From contig JANWJO010000041.1 of the NCBI GenBank assembly GCA_025449435.1, positions 1 through 8,334 on the forward strand: a DNA stretch of 8,334 nucleotides, in the 5' to 3' direction. Source of the stretch: Chloroflexota bacterium (GTDB taxonomy: Bacteria > Chloroflexota > UBA4733). Made by a program: the position numbers and the translations under genes. Within the stretch, counting starts at the first letter, position 1, and each line of letters begins with the position of its first letter. The notes beneath the pieces were generated by a model, which saw only the letters and a list, made by a program, of their open reading frames with translations, made no database searches and was not told the origin of the DNA. Positions 1 to 5,566 of the stretch are shown here, piece after piece.

Positions 1-274
1 TCTGGAAAATCATGCCGATGAGGCGGTTGCGCACGCGAGCCAGCTGGCGTACCGTGAGGTTGCTCACCAGCACACCGTCAAGCCAGTAGTTGCCCGCATT
101 GGGCCGGTCGAGGCAACCAAGCAGGTTGAGGAAAGTGGACTTGCCAGAGCCCGACGGCCCCATCACGGCAACAAGCTCCCCGCGCTGCACTTCGAGGTCT
201 ACACCGCGCAGGGCGTGAACCTGGCCACCATTGGCCATATACACCCTAGTCAACCCCGCTACACGGATGCGCAT
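1..274 (-). CDS. ABC transporter ATP-binding protein, MacB/LolD type (partial, 3' end outside window)
   Basis: ATPase subunit of an ABC exporter that would hydrolyse ATP in the cytoplasm to drive a MacB-like permease. The 91 visible residues run from the N-terminus to the Q-loop. After the opening MRIRVAGLTRVY come the aromatic A-loop tyrosine (Y12), HALRGVDLEV, Walker A GPSGSGKST at residues 39-47, the family block LLGCLDRPNAG, and IGMIFQ ending in the Q-loop glutamine at 91. The signature motif, Walker B and H-loop lie beyond position 1. I chose the ATG at 272-274 because it gives the usual family N-terminus. An in-frame GTG at 284-286 is possible but has no ribosome binding site, and a stop at 296-298 closes the frame upstream. 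The ATG itself also has a poor ribosome binding site, and a mini-ORF ends 4 bases before it. The gene follows the adaptor by 61 bases in the same direction, so the two very probably work in one efflux complex. The substrate cannot be told from the sequence. Confidence 0.95.
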   Translation of the reverse strand, partial: MRIRVAGLTRVYMANGGQVHALRGVDLEVQRGELVAVMGPSGSGKSTFLNLLGCLDRPNAGNYWLDGVLVSNLTVRQLARVRNRLIGMIFQ

Positions 275-278
275 CTGG

Positions 279-308
279 TTATCCACAGCGACGACTCATT
301 GGCTGCAT
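279..308 (-). CDS. Possible ten-codon mini-ORF coupling adaptor to ATPase translation
   Basis: An ATG at 306-308 opens MQPMSRRCG and stops with TAA at 279-281, four bases before the ATPase ATG. It is preceded by the best Shine-Dalgarno match in the area (AAGGAAGGGG, 315-324) with a 6-base spacer. The ATPase ATG has only a weak match. I see the arrangement directly. That ribosomes finish this ORF and restart on the ATPase is inference. It may equally be a chance ORF, with the purine tract serving the downstream gene by other means. No protein function is claimed. Confidence 0.3.
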   Translation of the reverse strand: MQPMSRRCG

Positions 309-314
309 GCTCTG

Positions 315-324
315 CCCCTTCCTT
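315..324 (-). promoter_or_regulatory. Strong purine-rich ribosome binding site upstream of the ATPase
   Basis: AAGGAAGGGG on the minus strand lies between the adaptor stop (336-338) and the ATPase. It is 6 bases from the mini-ORF ATG (306-308) but 40 bases from the ATPase ATG (272-274). It is therefore well placed for the first and too far for the second. Confidence 0.5.
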
Positions 325-335
325 TCCAGCGCTCG

Positions 336-2501
336 TTATGGTCCGGTGACGCCCGTAATCACCCGATCCCCCGATTGGAGACCTGAGACGATTTCTGTGC
401 GCGTGCCATCACTCAGCCCGGTCTGCACATTCACTCGTACCGGTGTGCCGTTGCGTAACACGAGCACTGACGTGCTACTTCCACTGGCAGGTGTGACTGT
501 TACCTCAGGGACGTTCGATGGGCTCGCTTGCGCAAAAGTGAGCGCGACGCTGGGGATGACGATGACATCGTTCCGGGAAGCGGTGATGATGCTCACGACT
601 GCCGTCATACCTGGCAACAGGCGCGCGGTGGTCGTGTCGATCGTGCAGGTGACGTCGTAGCTCACGACGTTATTGCTCGTGCTCCCCAGTGGCTGGACCG
701 CCGCGACTCTGCCGGTGAATTGCTGGTCAGGAAAGGCGTTGAGCGTGTAGCGAACCGGCAGTCCCGGGACGACCTGGGCCATATCGGCCTCGTTCACCTG
801 CGCAACTACCTGCAACGCGTGCAAATCGGTGAGCACGATGAACGCCGTGGTGGACGCGTTGCTGTTCGTACTGCTGCTGGTGCCATCGGCGCCGCCGCTC
901 ACATACTGGCCGGCGATGTCGTTCACCTGGGCCACGGTGGCATCAATGGGTGACTCCAGCGTGGCGTCCGCGAGGTTGCCCTGCGCGGTCGCCAGTGCCG
1001 CCTTGGCCCCGTTGAGCTGTGCCTGCGCAGCGGCGATGGCAGCCGGTGTGGGAGGAGCCGACGCCTGCTCCAGACTAGCCTCGGCGGCGTGCTGCTGTGC
1101 TTGGGCCTGGTCGAGTTGTTGCTGCGCTTGCTGGATGGCGGCGCTGCCTTGCGCCTGTGCGCTGCTGAACGCGTCGTGAGCGGCCGTCAAGGCTGCCGTC
1201 GCTTGTTCAATTTGCTGCTGGCTAGCAGCGAGTGATTGCTGCGCTTTGGCTGCATTGGTGGTTTGGGCATCCTGTGCGGCTCGCAGCGCTCCCTGCGCCT
1301 GCCCGAGTTGGGCCTGCGCGGCGCTCATGCTGCCCTGATATTTGGCTTGGTTGGCTTTCAGTGCTGCCTTGGCTGTGGCCAGTGCAGCCGCTGCTGCATC
1401 AACCGTTGCTGACGCACTGGCCGACGCAATTTGCTGCTGCGCTGCTGTTATGGCCTGCTGGGCTTGTTGCTCTGCTTGCTGGGCGGCTACCGCCGCTTGA
1501 TCCACACCGGTTTGGGCGGTGTTGACGGCCGCGTCGCCCGCCTTGCACGCGGTGCTTGTCGCACTCTGGCCACATGCACCATCGCGAGTGACCTGAGCGG
1601 TTAAGAGGGCATTACGGGCCGCGGCCAGTTGTTGGGCCTGCATCGCTGCCGAGACCGGCGCCGCCTGCTGGGCGTGCGTGAGCGCTTGGGTGGCTGCCTG
1701 TTCGGCGAGCACCTGATTGGCACGAGCGTCATCAAGGGCAGTCGACGCATTGGTCACTGCCACCTGGTCGGAAGCGGTATCGGCTGCCACTTGTTGTTGC
1801 AGTGCTGCGATGGCGGCTTGGGCAGCGGTAACAGCCGCCTGAGCATTGGCGACGTTCGTTGCGTCGGCCCTGGCCGACGCGGCTTGTTGCGCCTGATTGG
1901 TGTGCAGCGCCTGTTGCGCGGCTGTCACAGCCAGGCTGGCATTCGCGACGCTGTGTTGAGCAGTTGCCAGGGTAGCCGCGCTGGTGTGCTGGACTTCCGC
2001 TACGGTGTGCTCAGCATCCACTCGGGCCGCCGTTGCCGTGTCGACAGCGGCCCGAGCTACCGCGATCGCACCAGCAGTTGGGCCGGCTTGTGCTTGCTGC
2101 AGGATGGCCGTTTGTTGATCGACAGTGGCTTGGGCCGCATCGACGGCGTGCTTCAGATCAGACGTGGATTCGCGCGCCAATACCTGACCGGCCGTTACGT
2201 TATCGCCGGCTTTCACCAACACCGCTGTGAGCTGACCGGAGTTCTTGAAGGTAAGCGGGATCGACGCCGCCGTGCTCACGGGGCCTGTGGCGGAGACGGT
2301 CGCCGACAGGCTGCCGCGCACCGCGGGGATCGCGGTGTACACCACTCCAGATGGCGACTGGGAGCGGACGTGGTAGAGATATCCGCCGCCCCCCAACACG
2401 ATTATGGCGACGGCGGCAACGAGTCCAGCCTTCCAGGGAAGGGCGGATGGCCGTTCGGCTAGCAGCTGCTCGTCCAGCACGCGCTCGCTTCCCCTCTCCA
2501 T
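336..2501 (-). CDS. Membrane-fusion (HlyD/MacA-like) efflux adaptor with giant Ala/Gln-rich coiled coil
   Basis: Extracytoplasmic adaptor subunit of an ABC exporter, 721 residues from the chosen ATG. A short cytoplasmic tail is followed by one membrane anchor (about residues 25-43, LVAAVAIIVLGGGGYLYHV), with no lipobox or clear signal-peptidase site. The first half of a lipoyl-like domain is at about 87-112 (LVKAGDNVTAGQVLARE) and the second at about 515-536 (LESPIDATVAQVNDIAGQYV). Between them lie about 400 residues of Ala/Gln-rich helix. A beta-barrel and membrane-proximal domain fill about 550-721. MacA-type adaptors are usually about 370-400 residues, so the coiled coil is greatly extended. 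Proline breaks (GPT at 140-142, PPTP at 483-486) lie about equally far from a loop bracketed by C310 and C319. The ATG at 2499-2501 is preferred over GTG codons at 2511-2513 and 2508-2510 because GGTGAGA lies just upstream of it. The gene follows the kinase by about 100 bases and precedes the ATPase, so it is one efflux operon. Substrate unknown. Confidence 0.9.
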   Translation of the reverse strand: MERGSERVLDEQLLAERPSALPWKAGLVAAVAIIVLGGGGYLYHVRSQSPSGVVYTAIPAVRGSLSATVSATGPVSTAASIPLTFKNSGQLTAVLVKAGDNVTAGQVLARESTSDLKHAVDAAQATVDQQTAILQQAQAGPTAGAIAVARAAVDTATAARVDAEHTVAEVQHTSAATLATAQHSVANASLAVTAAQQALHTNQAQQAASARADATNVANAQAAVTAAQAAIAALQQQVAADTASDQVAVTNASTALDDARANQVLAEQAATQALTHAQQAAPVSAAMQAQQLAAARNALLTAQVTRDGACGQSATSTACKAGDAAVNTAQTGVDQAAVAAQQAEQQAQQAITAAQQQIASASASATVDAAAAALATAKAALKANQAKYQGSMSAAQAQLGQAQGALRAAQDAQTTNAAKAQQSLAASQQQIEQATAALTAAHDAFSSAQAQGSAAIQQAQQQLDQAQAQQHAAEASLEQASAPPTPAAIAAAQAQLNGAKAALATAQGNLADATLESPIDATVAQVNDIAGQYVSGGADGTSSSTNSNASTTAFIVLTDLHALQVVAQVNEADMAQVVPGLPVRYTLNAFPDQQFTGRVAAVQPLGSTSNNVVSYDVTCTIDTTTARLLPGMTAVVSIITASRNDVIVIPSVALTFAQASPSNVPEVTVTPASGSSTSVLVLRNGTPVRVNVQTGLSDGTRTEIVSGLQSGDRVITGVTGP

Positions 2502-2504
2502 GGA

Positions 2505-2511
2505 TCTCACC
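2505..2511 (-). promoter_or_regulatory. Ribosome binding site deciding the adaptor start
   Basis: GGTGAGA on the minus strand lies 3 bases before the ATG at 2499-2501, slightly close but the best match nearby. The first in-frame GTG overlaps the upstream edge of this site, which argues that the GTG codons are not the start. Confidence 0.45.
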
Positions 2512-2599
2512 ACGCTTTCGGCGCACTGGATGAGGATCGGGGCTGGCGCGTCAAGAACCTATGTAGAGGTGATGTGCTTTGGGTGTGGAAGGATTGCGA

Positions 2600-4069
2600 C
2601 TAGCGACGTGCGAGTTGTGGTCCAGTGCTGGCCTGAGCGAGTGGCAAAGTGAACCGGAAGGTGCTGCCAGCGCCCACGATGCTCTCCACTGAGACGTGGC
2701 CCCCTTGCTGCTCGACCAGCTGGCGTACGATGGCTAACCCTAAGCCACTCCCACCAGTAGCCCGGCTGCGTGACGGATCAACACGATAGAAGCGCTCGAA
2801 CACACTGGGCAAGTGCTCAGGAGGGATGCCCGCCCCGGTGTCGGCCACCTCAACGGTGATGCATTCGCTGGCACGTGCCCGTAACGTCACCTGGCCGCCA
2901 TCCGGGGTATAGGTGATGGCGTTCTGGAGTAGGTTGCGGAGGACCTGACCCACGCGGCCGGCATCTGCGAGTGCGGGAGGTAGGGCATTTGGTGCCTCGA
3001 CGTTGATGGAGACGCCGCGTGCCTGCGCTTGTGGCGCTACAATCGCGGCAGCCTGTTCGAGCGTTTGAACCACATCGACAGGCAGGCATTCCAGCGCAAC
3101 CTGGCCCGCCTCAGCCTGAGCCAGGTCTTGTAGGTCGTCGACGAGCCGGGTGAGCAGCAGCGTTTCGTCCTGCAGCACACGCAGCACTGGTGGCGACAGC
3201 CGCACGACGCCATCCTGGATGGCTTCTAGATAGCCTCGAATGTTGGTCAGTGGCGTGCGCAAATCGTGGGCGACATCGCCCAGCATGGTGCGGCGCAACC
3301 GTTCGGCGTGCGCCACGCTGTCAGCCATCGCGTTGAACGCGTGCGCCAGTGAGCCAAGCTCATCGGTGGTACGGACCGTGACGCGCTGATCGAGGTGACC
3401 GCGCTCCATCTGCAGGGCGGCTCGGGTGAGCGCCTGCACGGGCTGCAAAATGCGCGCCGAGAGGATGGAGGCGAGGAAGATAGCTACCGCGCCGCCGAGC
3501 AGCGTAGCGATCAGCAAGGTTTTGCTCAGCGATCCGATGAACTGGTCCTCTGGGCTGCCGGCGGTGTTGAGCGCCACACGCACCACACCCACCGGGCTAT
3601 ACACAAAGTCTGCTTTGATGTTCGGGTCTAGCTGTGGCACTGGGTTAGCGAACACCACGATTGCAGGTGGGCCGATGGCCGGGGCGAGGGGTCGGGCACT
3701 GTCCGGCGCGCTGGGAGCTTGGCACGGCGTCGATGGATCTCCCGGCTGCGCGCACTTGACCTGCTGCCCGATGAGCTGGTGATCAGAGTCGGCCAGCACC
3801 GTCTGACCCTGGATGAACACCACCCGGCGATTGTTCGCCGCGGCGAGCTGATCGACGAGTTGCTGTACGGCAGTGGGATCGGAAGTCTGGCGGTATAACG
3901 TCAGCAACTTACCCATGGCCAGTTGATCTTGCTTATCAACGCCGATGACGTAGTGTTGAAAGCCCGACACCGTGGTTTGCTGCGCGGTGAAGGCCACAGC
4001 GCCAATAGCAACCACGAGCACAATGGCAAAGGTGCCCAGGATGCGCACACGCAAGCTGGACCTACGCAC
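2600..4069 (-). CDS. Two-component sensor histidine kinase (extracytoplasmic sensor, HAMP, HisKA, HATPase)
   Basis: Membrane kinase of about 489 residues that should autophosphorylate and pass phosphate to the adjacent response regulator. From the GTG start: TM1 about 9-29; extracytoplasmic sensor about 30-183; TM2 about 184-204; HAMP about 205-258, including the usual DELGSLAHAFNAM; phosphoacceptor His268 in GDVAHDLRTPLTNIRGYLEA; N-box Asn383 in NLLQNAITYTPDG; G1 Asp410 in DTGAGIP; F-box FERFYRVD; and G2 GGSGLGLAI at about 439-447. All catalytic boxes look intact. The sensor contains VVFIQGQTVLADSDHQLIG, which resembles an extracytoplasmic PAS-like fold, then a proline-rich stretch with two cysteines (106 and 116). 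The open frame reaches a TTG at 4079-4081, but GTG 4067-4069 has TTGAGG six bases upstream and is preferred, giving an 8-base overlap with the regulator gene. Linkage to an efflux adaptor suggests it senses a toxic or envelope-stress compound. The ligand is unknown. Confidence 0.95.
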   Translation of the reverse strand: MRRSSLRVRILGTFAIVLVVAIGAVAFTAQQTTVSGFQHYVIGVDKQDQLAMGKLLTLYRQTSDPTAVQQLVDQLAAANNRRVVFIQGQTVLADSDHQLIGQQVKCAQPGDPSTPCQAPSAPDSARPLAPAIGPPAIVVFANPVPQLDPNIKADFVYSPVGVVRVALNTAGSPEDQFIGSLSKTLLIATLLGGAVAIFLASILSARILQPVQALTRAALQMERGHLDQRVTVRTTDELGSLAHAFNAMADSVAHAERLRRTMLGDVAHDLRTPLTNIRGYLEAIQDGVVRLSPPVLRVLQDETLLLTRLVDDLQDLAQAEAGQVALECLPVDVVQTLEQAAAIVAPQAQARGVSINVEAPNALPPALADAGRVGQVLRNLLQNAITYTPDGGQVTLRARASECITVEVADTGAGIPPEHLPSVFERFYRVDPSRSRATGGSGLGLAIVRQLVEQQGGHVSVESIVGAGSTFRFTLPLAQASTGPQLARR

Positions 4070-4754
4070 CCGGTACCTCAAAACGGTAGCCCACGCCGAA
4101 CACCGTGTGAAGATAGGCTGGCCCCCCGGCCTTGTCGAGCTTCCGGCGCAGATTCATGAGGTGTACGTCTATGGTGCGCTCCGTGCCATCGTAGGTGGCG
4201 CTAAAGACACGATCCAGCAACCGTTCGCGGCTGAACACCCGGCCAGGAGACTGTGCCAGGACCATGAGCAGCCGGAACTCCGTGGGCGTGAGCGCCAGGG
4301 GCGCCCCGCTGATGCACGCCTCGTGCCGTCCAGCGTCCACCGTCAGCGCACCGTAAGTCAGCACCGGCGGATCATCGTCGCCTGGCTGCCCGGCCCGGCG
4401 CAGCACCACGCGCACGCGCGCCACTAACTCGCGCGGGCTGAATGGCTTGACGACGTAGTCGTCGGCGCCCAGGTCGAGGCCGAGCAGTTTGTCCTCCTCA
4501 CTGGCGCGGGCCGTCACCATAATGATGGGGATGCGCGATTCGGCGCGCAGCACCCGGCACACATCCAAGCCGTCGATCTTGGGCAGCATGAGATCCAGCA
4601 CGACCAAGTGCAGACGGTTCACTCGTGACAGGTCTATGGCCTCGCGCCCGTCGCGCGCCACAATCACGCGATAGTGATCGTGCAGCAAATACCGGCTGAT
4701 GAGTTCGGCCGTGATAGGGTCATCTTCCGCCACAAGAATGGTGTGCGTCATCAT
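4062..4754 (-). CDS. OmpR/PhoB-family response regulator
   Basis: Cytoplasmic transcription factor of 230 residues, the normal family length. The receiver domain is about 4-120. It has the acidic pair D11/D12 in VAEDDP, phosphoacceptor Asp54 in VVLDLMLPKIDG, the switch Thr81 in IIMVTARASEEDK, and conserved Lys103 in GADDYVVKPFSPREL. A short linker (about 121-130) leads to a winged-helix DNA-binding domain (about 131-226). This carries LTPTEFRLLMVLAQSPGRVF, the recognition helix in RTIDVHLMNLRRKL, and the terminal hairpin VFGVGYRFE. Tandem ATG codons at 4752-4754 and 4749-4751 leave a one-codon ambiguity. No good Shine-Dalgarno precedes them, but a TACACT box sits six bases upstream. The gene overlaps the kinase gene and is first in an operon ending in ABC efflux genes, so it probably activates that operon. 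The target site is not known. Confidence 0.96.
   Translation of the reverse strand: MMTHTILVAEDDPITAELISRYLLHDHYRVIVARDGREAIDLSRVNRLHLVVLDLMLPKIDGLDVCRVLRAESRIPIIMVTARASEEDKLLGLDLGADDYVVKPFSPRELVARVRVVLRRAGQPGDDDPPVLTYGALTVDAGRHEACISGAPLALTPTEFRLLMVLAQSPGRVFSRERLLDRVFSATYDGTERTIDVHLMNLRRKLDKAGGPAYLHTVFGVGYRFEVPGA
4076..4081 (-). promoter_or_regulatory. Ribosome binding site deciding the kinase start, inside the regulator gene
   Basis: TTGAGG on the minus strand, within the last codons of the response regulator, is 6 bases before the GTG at 4067-4069. This is ideal spacing for translational coupling. The alternative TTG start is the first triplet of this site and has no match of its own upstream. 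Confidence 0.6.
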
Positions 4755-4759
4755 CCCAG

Positions 4760-4765
4760 AGTGTA
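4760..4765 (-). promoter_or_regulatory. Candidate -10 box for a leaderless transcript of the response regulator
   Basis: TACACT matches TATAAT at four of six positions and ends five bases before the ATG at 4752-4754, so transcription would begin at or next to the start codon. No convincing -35 hexamer is seen 16-18 bases upstream (CCAGAT at a 17-base spacer). The weak Shine-Dalgarno here fits leaderless translation, but this is one short box in GC-rich DNA. Confidence 0.25.
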
Positions 4766-4952
4766 GCGAGCGCGCTGTTAGGATCTGGTAAAGAGCGTGC
4801 CGTTGCGCGGGGTCGAAGCCGCGTACCGTCGCCGCACCGCGGTGGCCGCACGACTACCGAGCAGGCACGGAGCCTACCCCTACGAGGCGTCATCGCCATT
4901 GCACGCCCACGCACAGCCCGTCATTTCCCCCAACGCTGGTGCATGGTGGGCA

Positions 4953-4982
4953 GTTGTAGCAATTTGGTCTGCTACATGGCAA
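4953..4982 (-). promoter_or_regulatory. Candidate sigma70-like promoter overlapped by a 22-bp dyad
   Basis: On the minus strand TTGCCA (4977-4982, five of six to TTGACA) is followed by an 18-base spacer and TACAAC (4953-4958, four of six to TATAAT). A perfect inverted repeat, TGTAGCA-N8-TGCTACA (4955-4976), fills the spacer and enters the -10 box. This is a classic operator position. Transcription would start near 4946 and run about 190 bases into the response regulator gene. Which regulator binds is unknown. The local one is possible, but OmpR-type proteins more often use direct repeats. Confidence 0.4.
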
Positions 4983-5126
4983 TTGGATCGCGCAGCAAGC
5001 GCATGGTCACCGGTCCCCAGGTGCGGGAAGCCAGGAAGGTGGCGGCGAACATGCTTGCCCAATTTACCCGTACCCAGCGCATCGCCAAACCGATCTCTTA
5101 GGCACATAGGCATGTTACGCAGGGAT

Positions 5127-5243
5127 CTCCCCCGCCATCCCCTCGTGGGTGACAATGTTGCCCTAGAGGAACGCTGCGACAACCACAGACTGGACATGCC
5201 ACGAGGCTGTCTCCCACTAGGGGGGAAGGGGACGGCAGGGGAG
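5127..5243 (-). repeat. Long imperfect inverted repeat, possible structured RNA
   Basis: Three segments pair in register. Positions 5127-5136 pair with 5234-5243 (9 of 10 plus-strand Watson-Crick pairs). Positions 5139-5149 pair with 5213-5223 (10 of 11). Positions 5151-5154 pair with 5208-5211 (4 of 4). The loop is 53 bases, and there is one asymmetric internal loop (5137-5138 against 5224-5233). On the minus strand the outer mismatch becomes a G-U pair, so a transcript in the direction of all local genes folds slightly better. GC-rich DNA produces stems easily, so function is unproven. Confidence 0.35.
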
Positions 5244-5248
5244 GGCGT

Positions 5249-5271
5249 GCCCACACCTGGCGTGTGTGGGC
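5249..5271. repeat. Perfect 8-bp hairpin adjoining the long inverted repeat
   Basis: GCCCACAC (5249-5256) and GTGTGGGC (5264-5271) form a perfect stem around a 7-base loop, five bases from the long imperfect stem. There is no T-tract after it on either strand, so it is not a standard intrinsic terminator. Confidence 0.45.
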
Positions 5272-5302
5272 CGTGCGGCTCATCACAGTGGGTAGACGGG
5301 GA

Positions 5303-5338
5303 CGGAGCAGTCACACCTGAGGCAGCTCCGCCGTGTGA
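5303..5338. repeat. Two interleaved 6-bp stems (pseudoknot or switch geometry)
   Basis: CGGAGC (5303-5308) pairs with GCTCCG (5325-5330), and TCACAC (5311-5316) pairs with GTGTGA (5333-5338). The pairings interlock, so they would form an H-type pseudoknot or two mutually exclusive hairpins. Both are perfect in either strand. The 2-base outer loops make a simple pseudoknot tight. Confidence 0.35.
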
Positions 5339-5387
5339 TGCACGGCTGTGCGCTGGCGTGCCGCCGTTCCTCACCTGTGCCCAAACA

Positions 5388-5410
5388 CAGCTGGCCGTCT
5401 GTGCAGCTGG
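5388..5410. repeat. Short direct repeat CAGCTGG, 16-bp period
   Basis: CAGCTGG occurs at 5388-5394 and 5404-5410, each with a palindromic CAGCTG core. Next to it CTGTG/CACAG (5375-5379 with 5386-5390) can form a small hairpin, with a second CTGTG at 5399-5403 as an alternative partner. Function unknown; could be chance. Confidence 0.25.
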
Positions 5411-5531
5411 GGAAGACCCCCTGCATAAGATGCGCATTTGCGTAAGAAATGGCGACAACGAACCACCACACTCGAAGGCATACGACCAGCGAAGCCAGCA
5501 CCGCTCCTCGGGATTGAGCGTGTACCACGCG

Positions 5532-5566
5532 CCCCTACCCTAGGGGGCGGGCCCCGTGCCTGCCCC
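5532..5566 (-). terminator. Overlapping GC-rich hairpins downstream of dapB (weak terminator candidate)
   Basis: About 20 bases after the dapB stop, in the direction of transcription, GGGGCAGG-type arms (5559-5566 with 5544-5550, one bulge) form a hairpin. A second hairpin, CCCCTA/TAGGGG (5532-5537 with 5541-5546), overlaps it, so only one can form at a time. The position suits the end of the sucD-icd-dapB operon, but no T-tract follows. This could be a U-less or Rho-type end, or nothing. Confidence 0.25.

Noticed and set aside
1629..2462. 277-codon plus-strand frame opposite the adaptor gene, and others nearby such as 1232-1525 and 829-1179
   Set aside because: They mirror the low-complexity Ala/Gln codons of the adaptor, giving runs of Cys, Trp, Leu or Arg with no domain pattern. 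The opposite strand encodes clear lipoyl and barrel domains.
2514..2599. Promoter (TTGACG-like hexamer) between the kinase and adaptor genes
   Set aside because: No acceptable -10 box lies 16-18 bases downstream. Cotranscription with the kinase is simpler.
4079..4081. TTG as the kinase start
   Set aside because: It coincides with the Shine-Dalgarno that is correctly spaced for GTG 4067-4069 and has no site of its own.
4800..4830. TTCGA within a short GC stem, resembling a tRNA T-arm
   Set aside because: The stem pairs only four bases around an 8-base loop, and no acceptor, D or anticodon arms can be placed.
5048..5116. Inverted repeat AACATGC / GCATGTT with a 55-bp spacer
   Set aside because: Seven bases with a long spacer is within chance expectation, and no structure connects it to the neighbouring stems.
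5098..5286. CPVCG zinc-ribbon-like motif in a 62-codon minus-strand frame
   Set aside because: Only one knuckle is plausible. The remaining cysteines are not spaced like a zinc ribbon, and the frame has no other protein character.
4880..5458. 192-codon minus-strand frame in the intergenic gap
   Set aside because: No recognisable domain, signal peptide or ribosome binding site. It spans the inverted repeats.
4797..5543. 248-codon plus-strand frame in the intergenic gap
   Set aside because: Composition is rich in Pro, Arg, Cys and His with no motif, and it is antiparallel to another long frame. Long chance frames are expected at this GC content.
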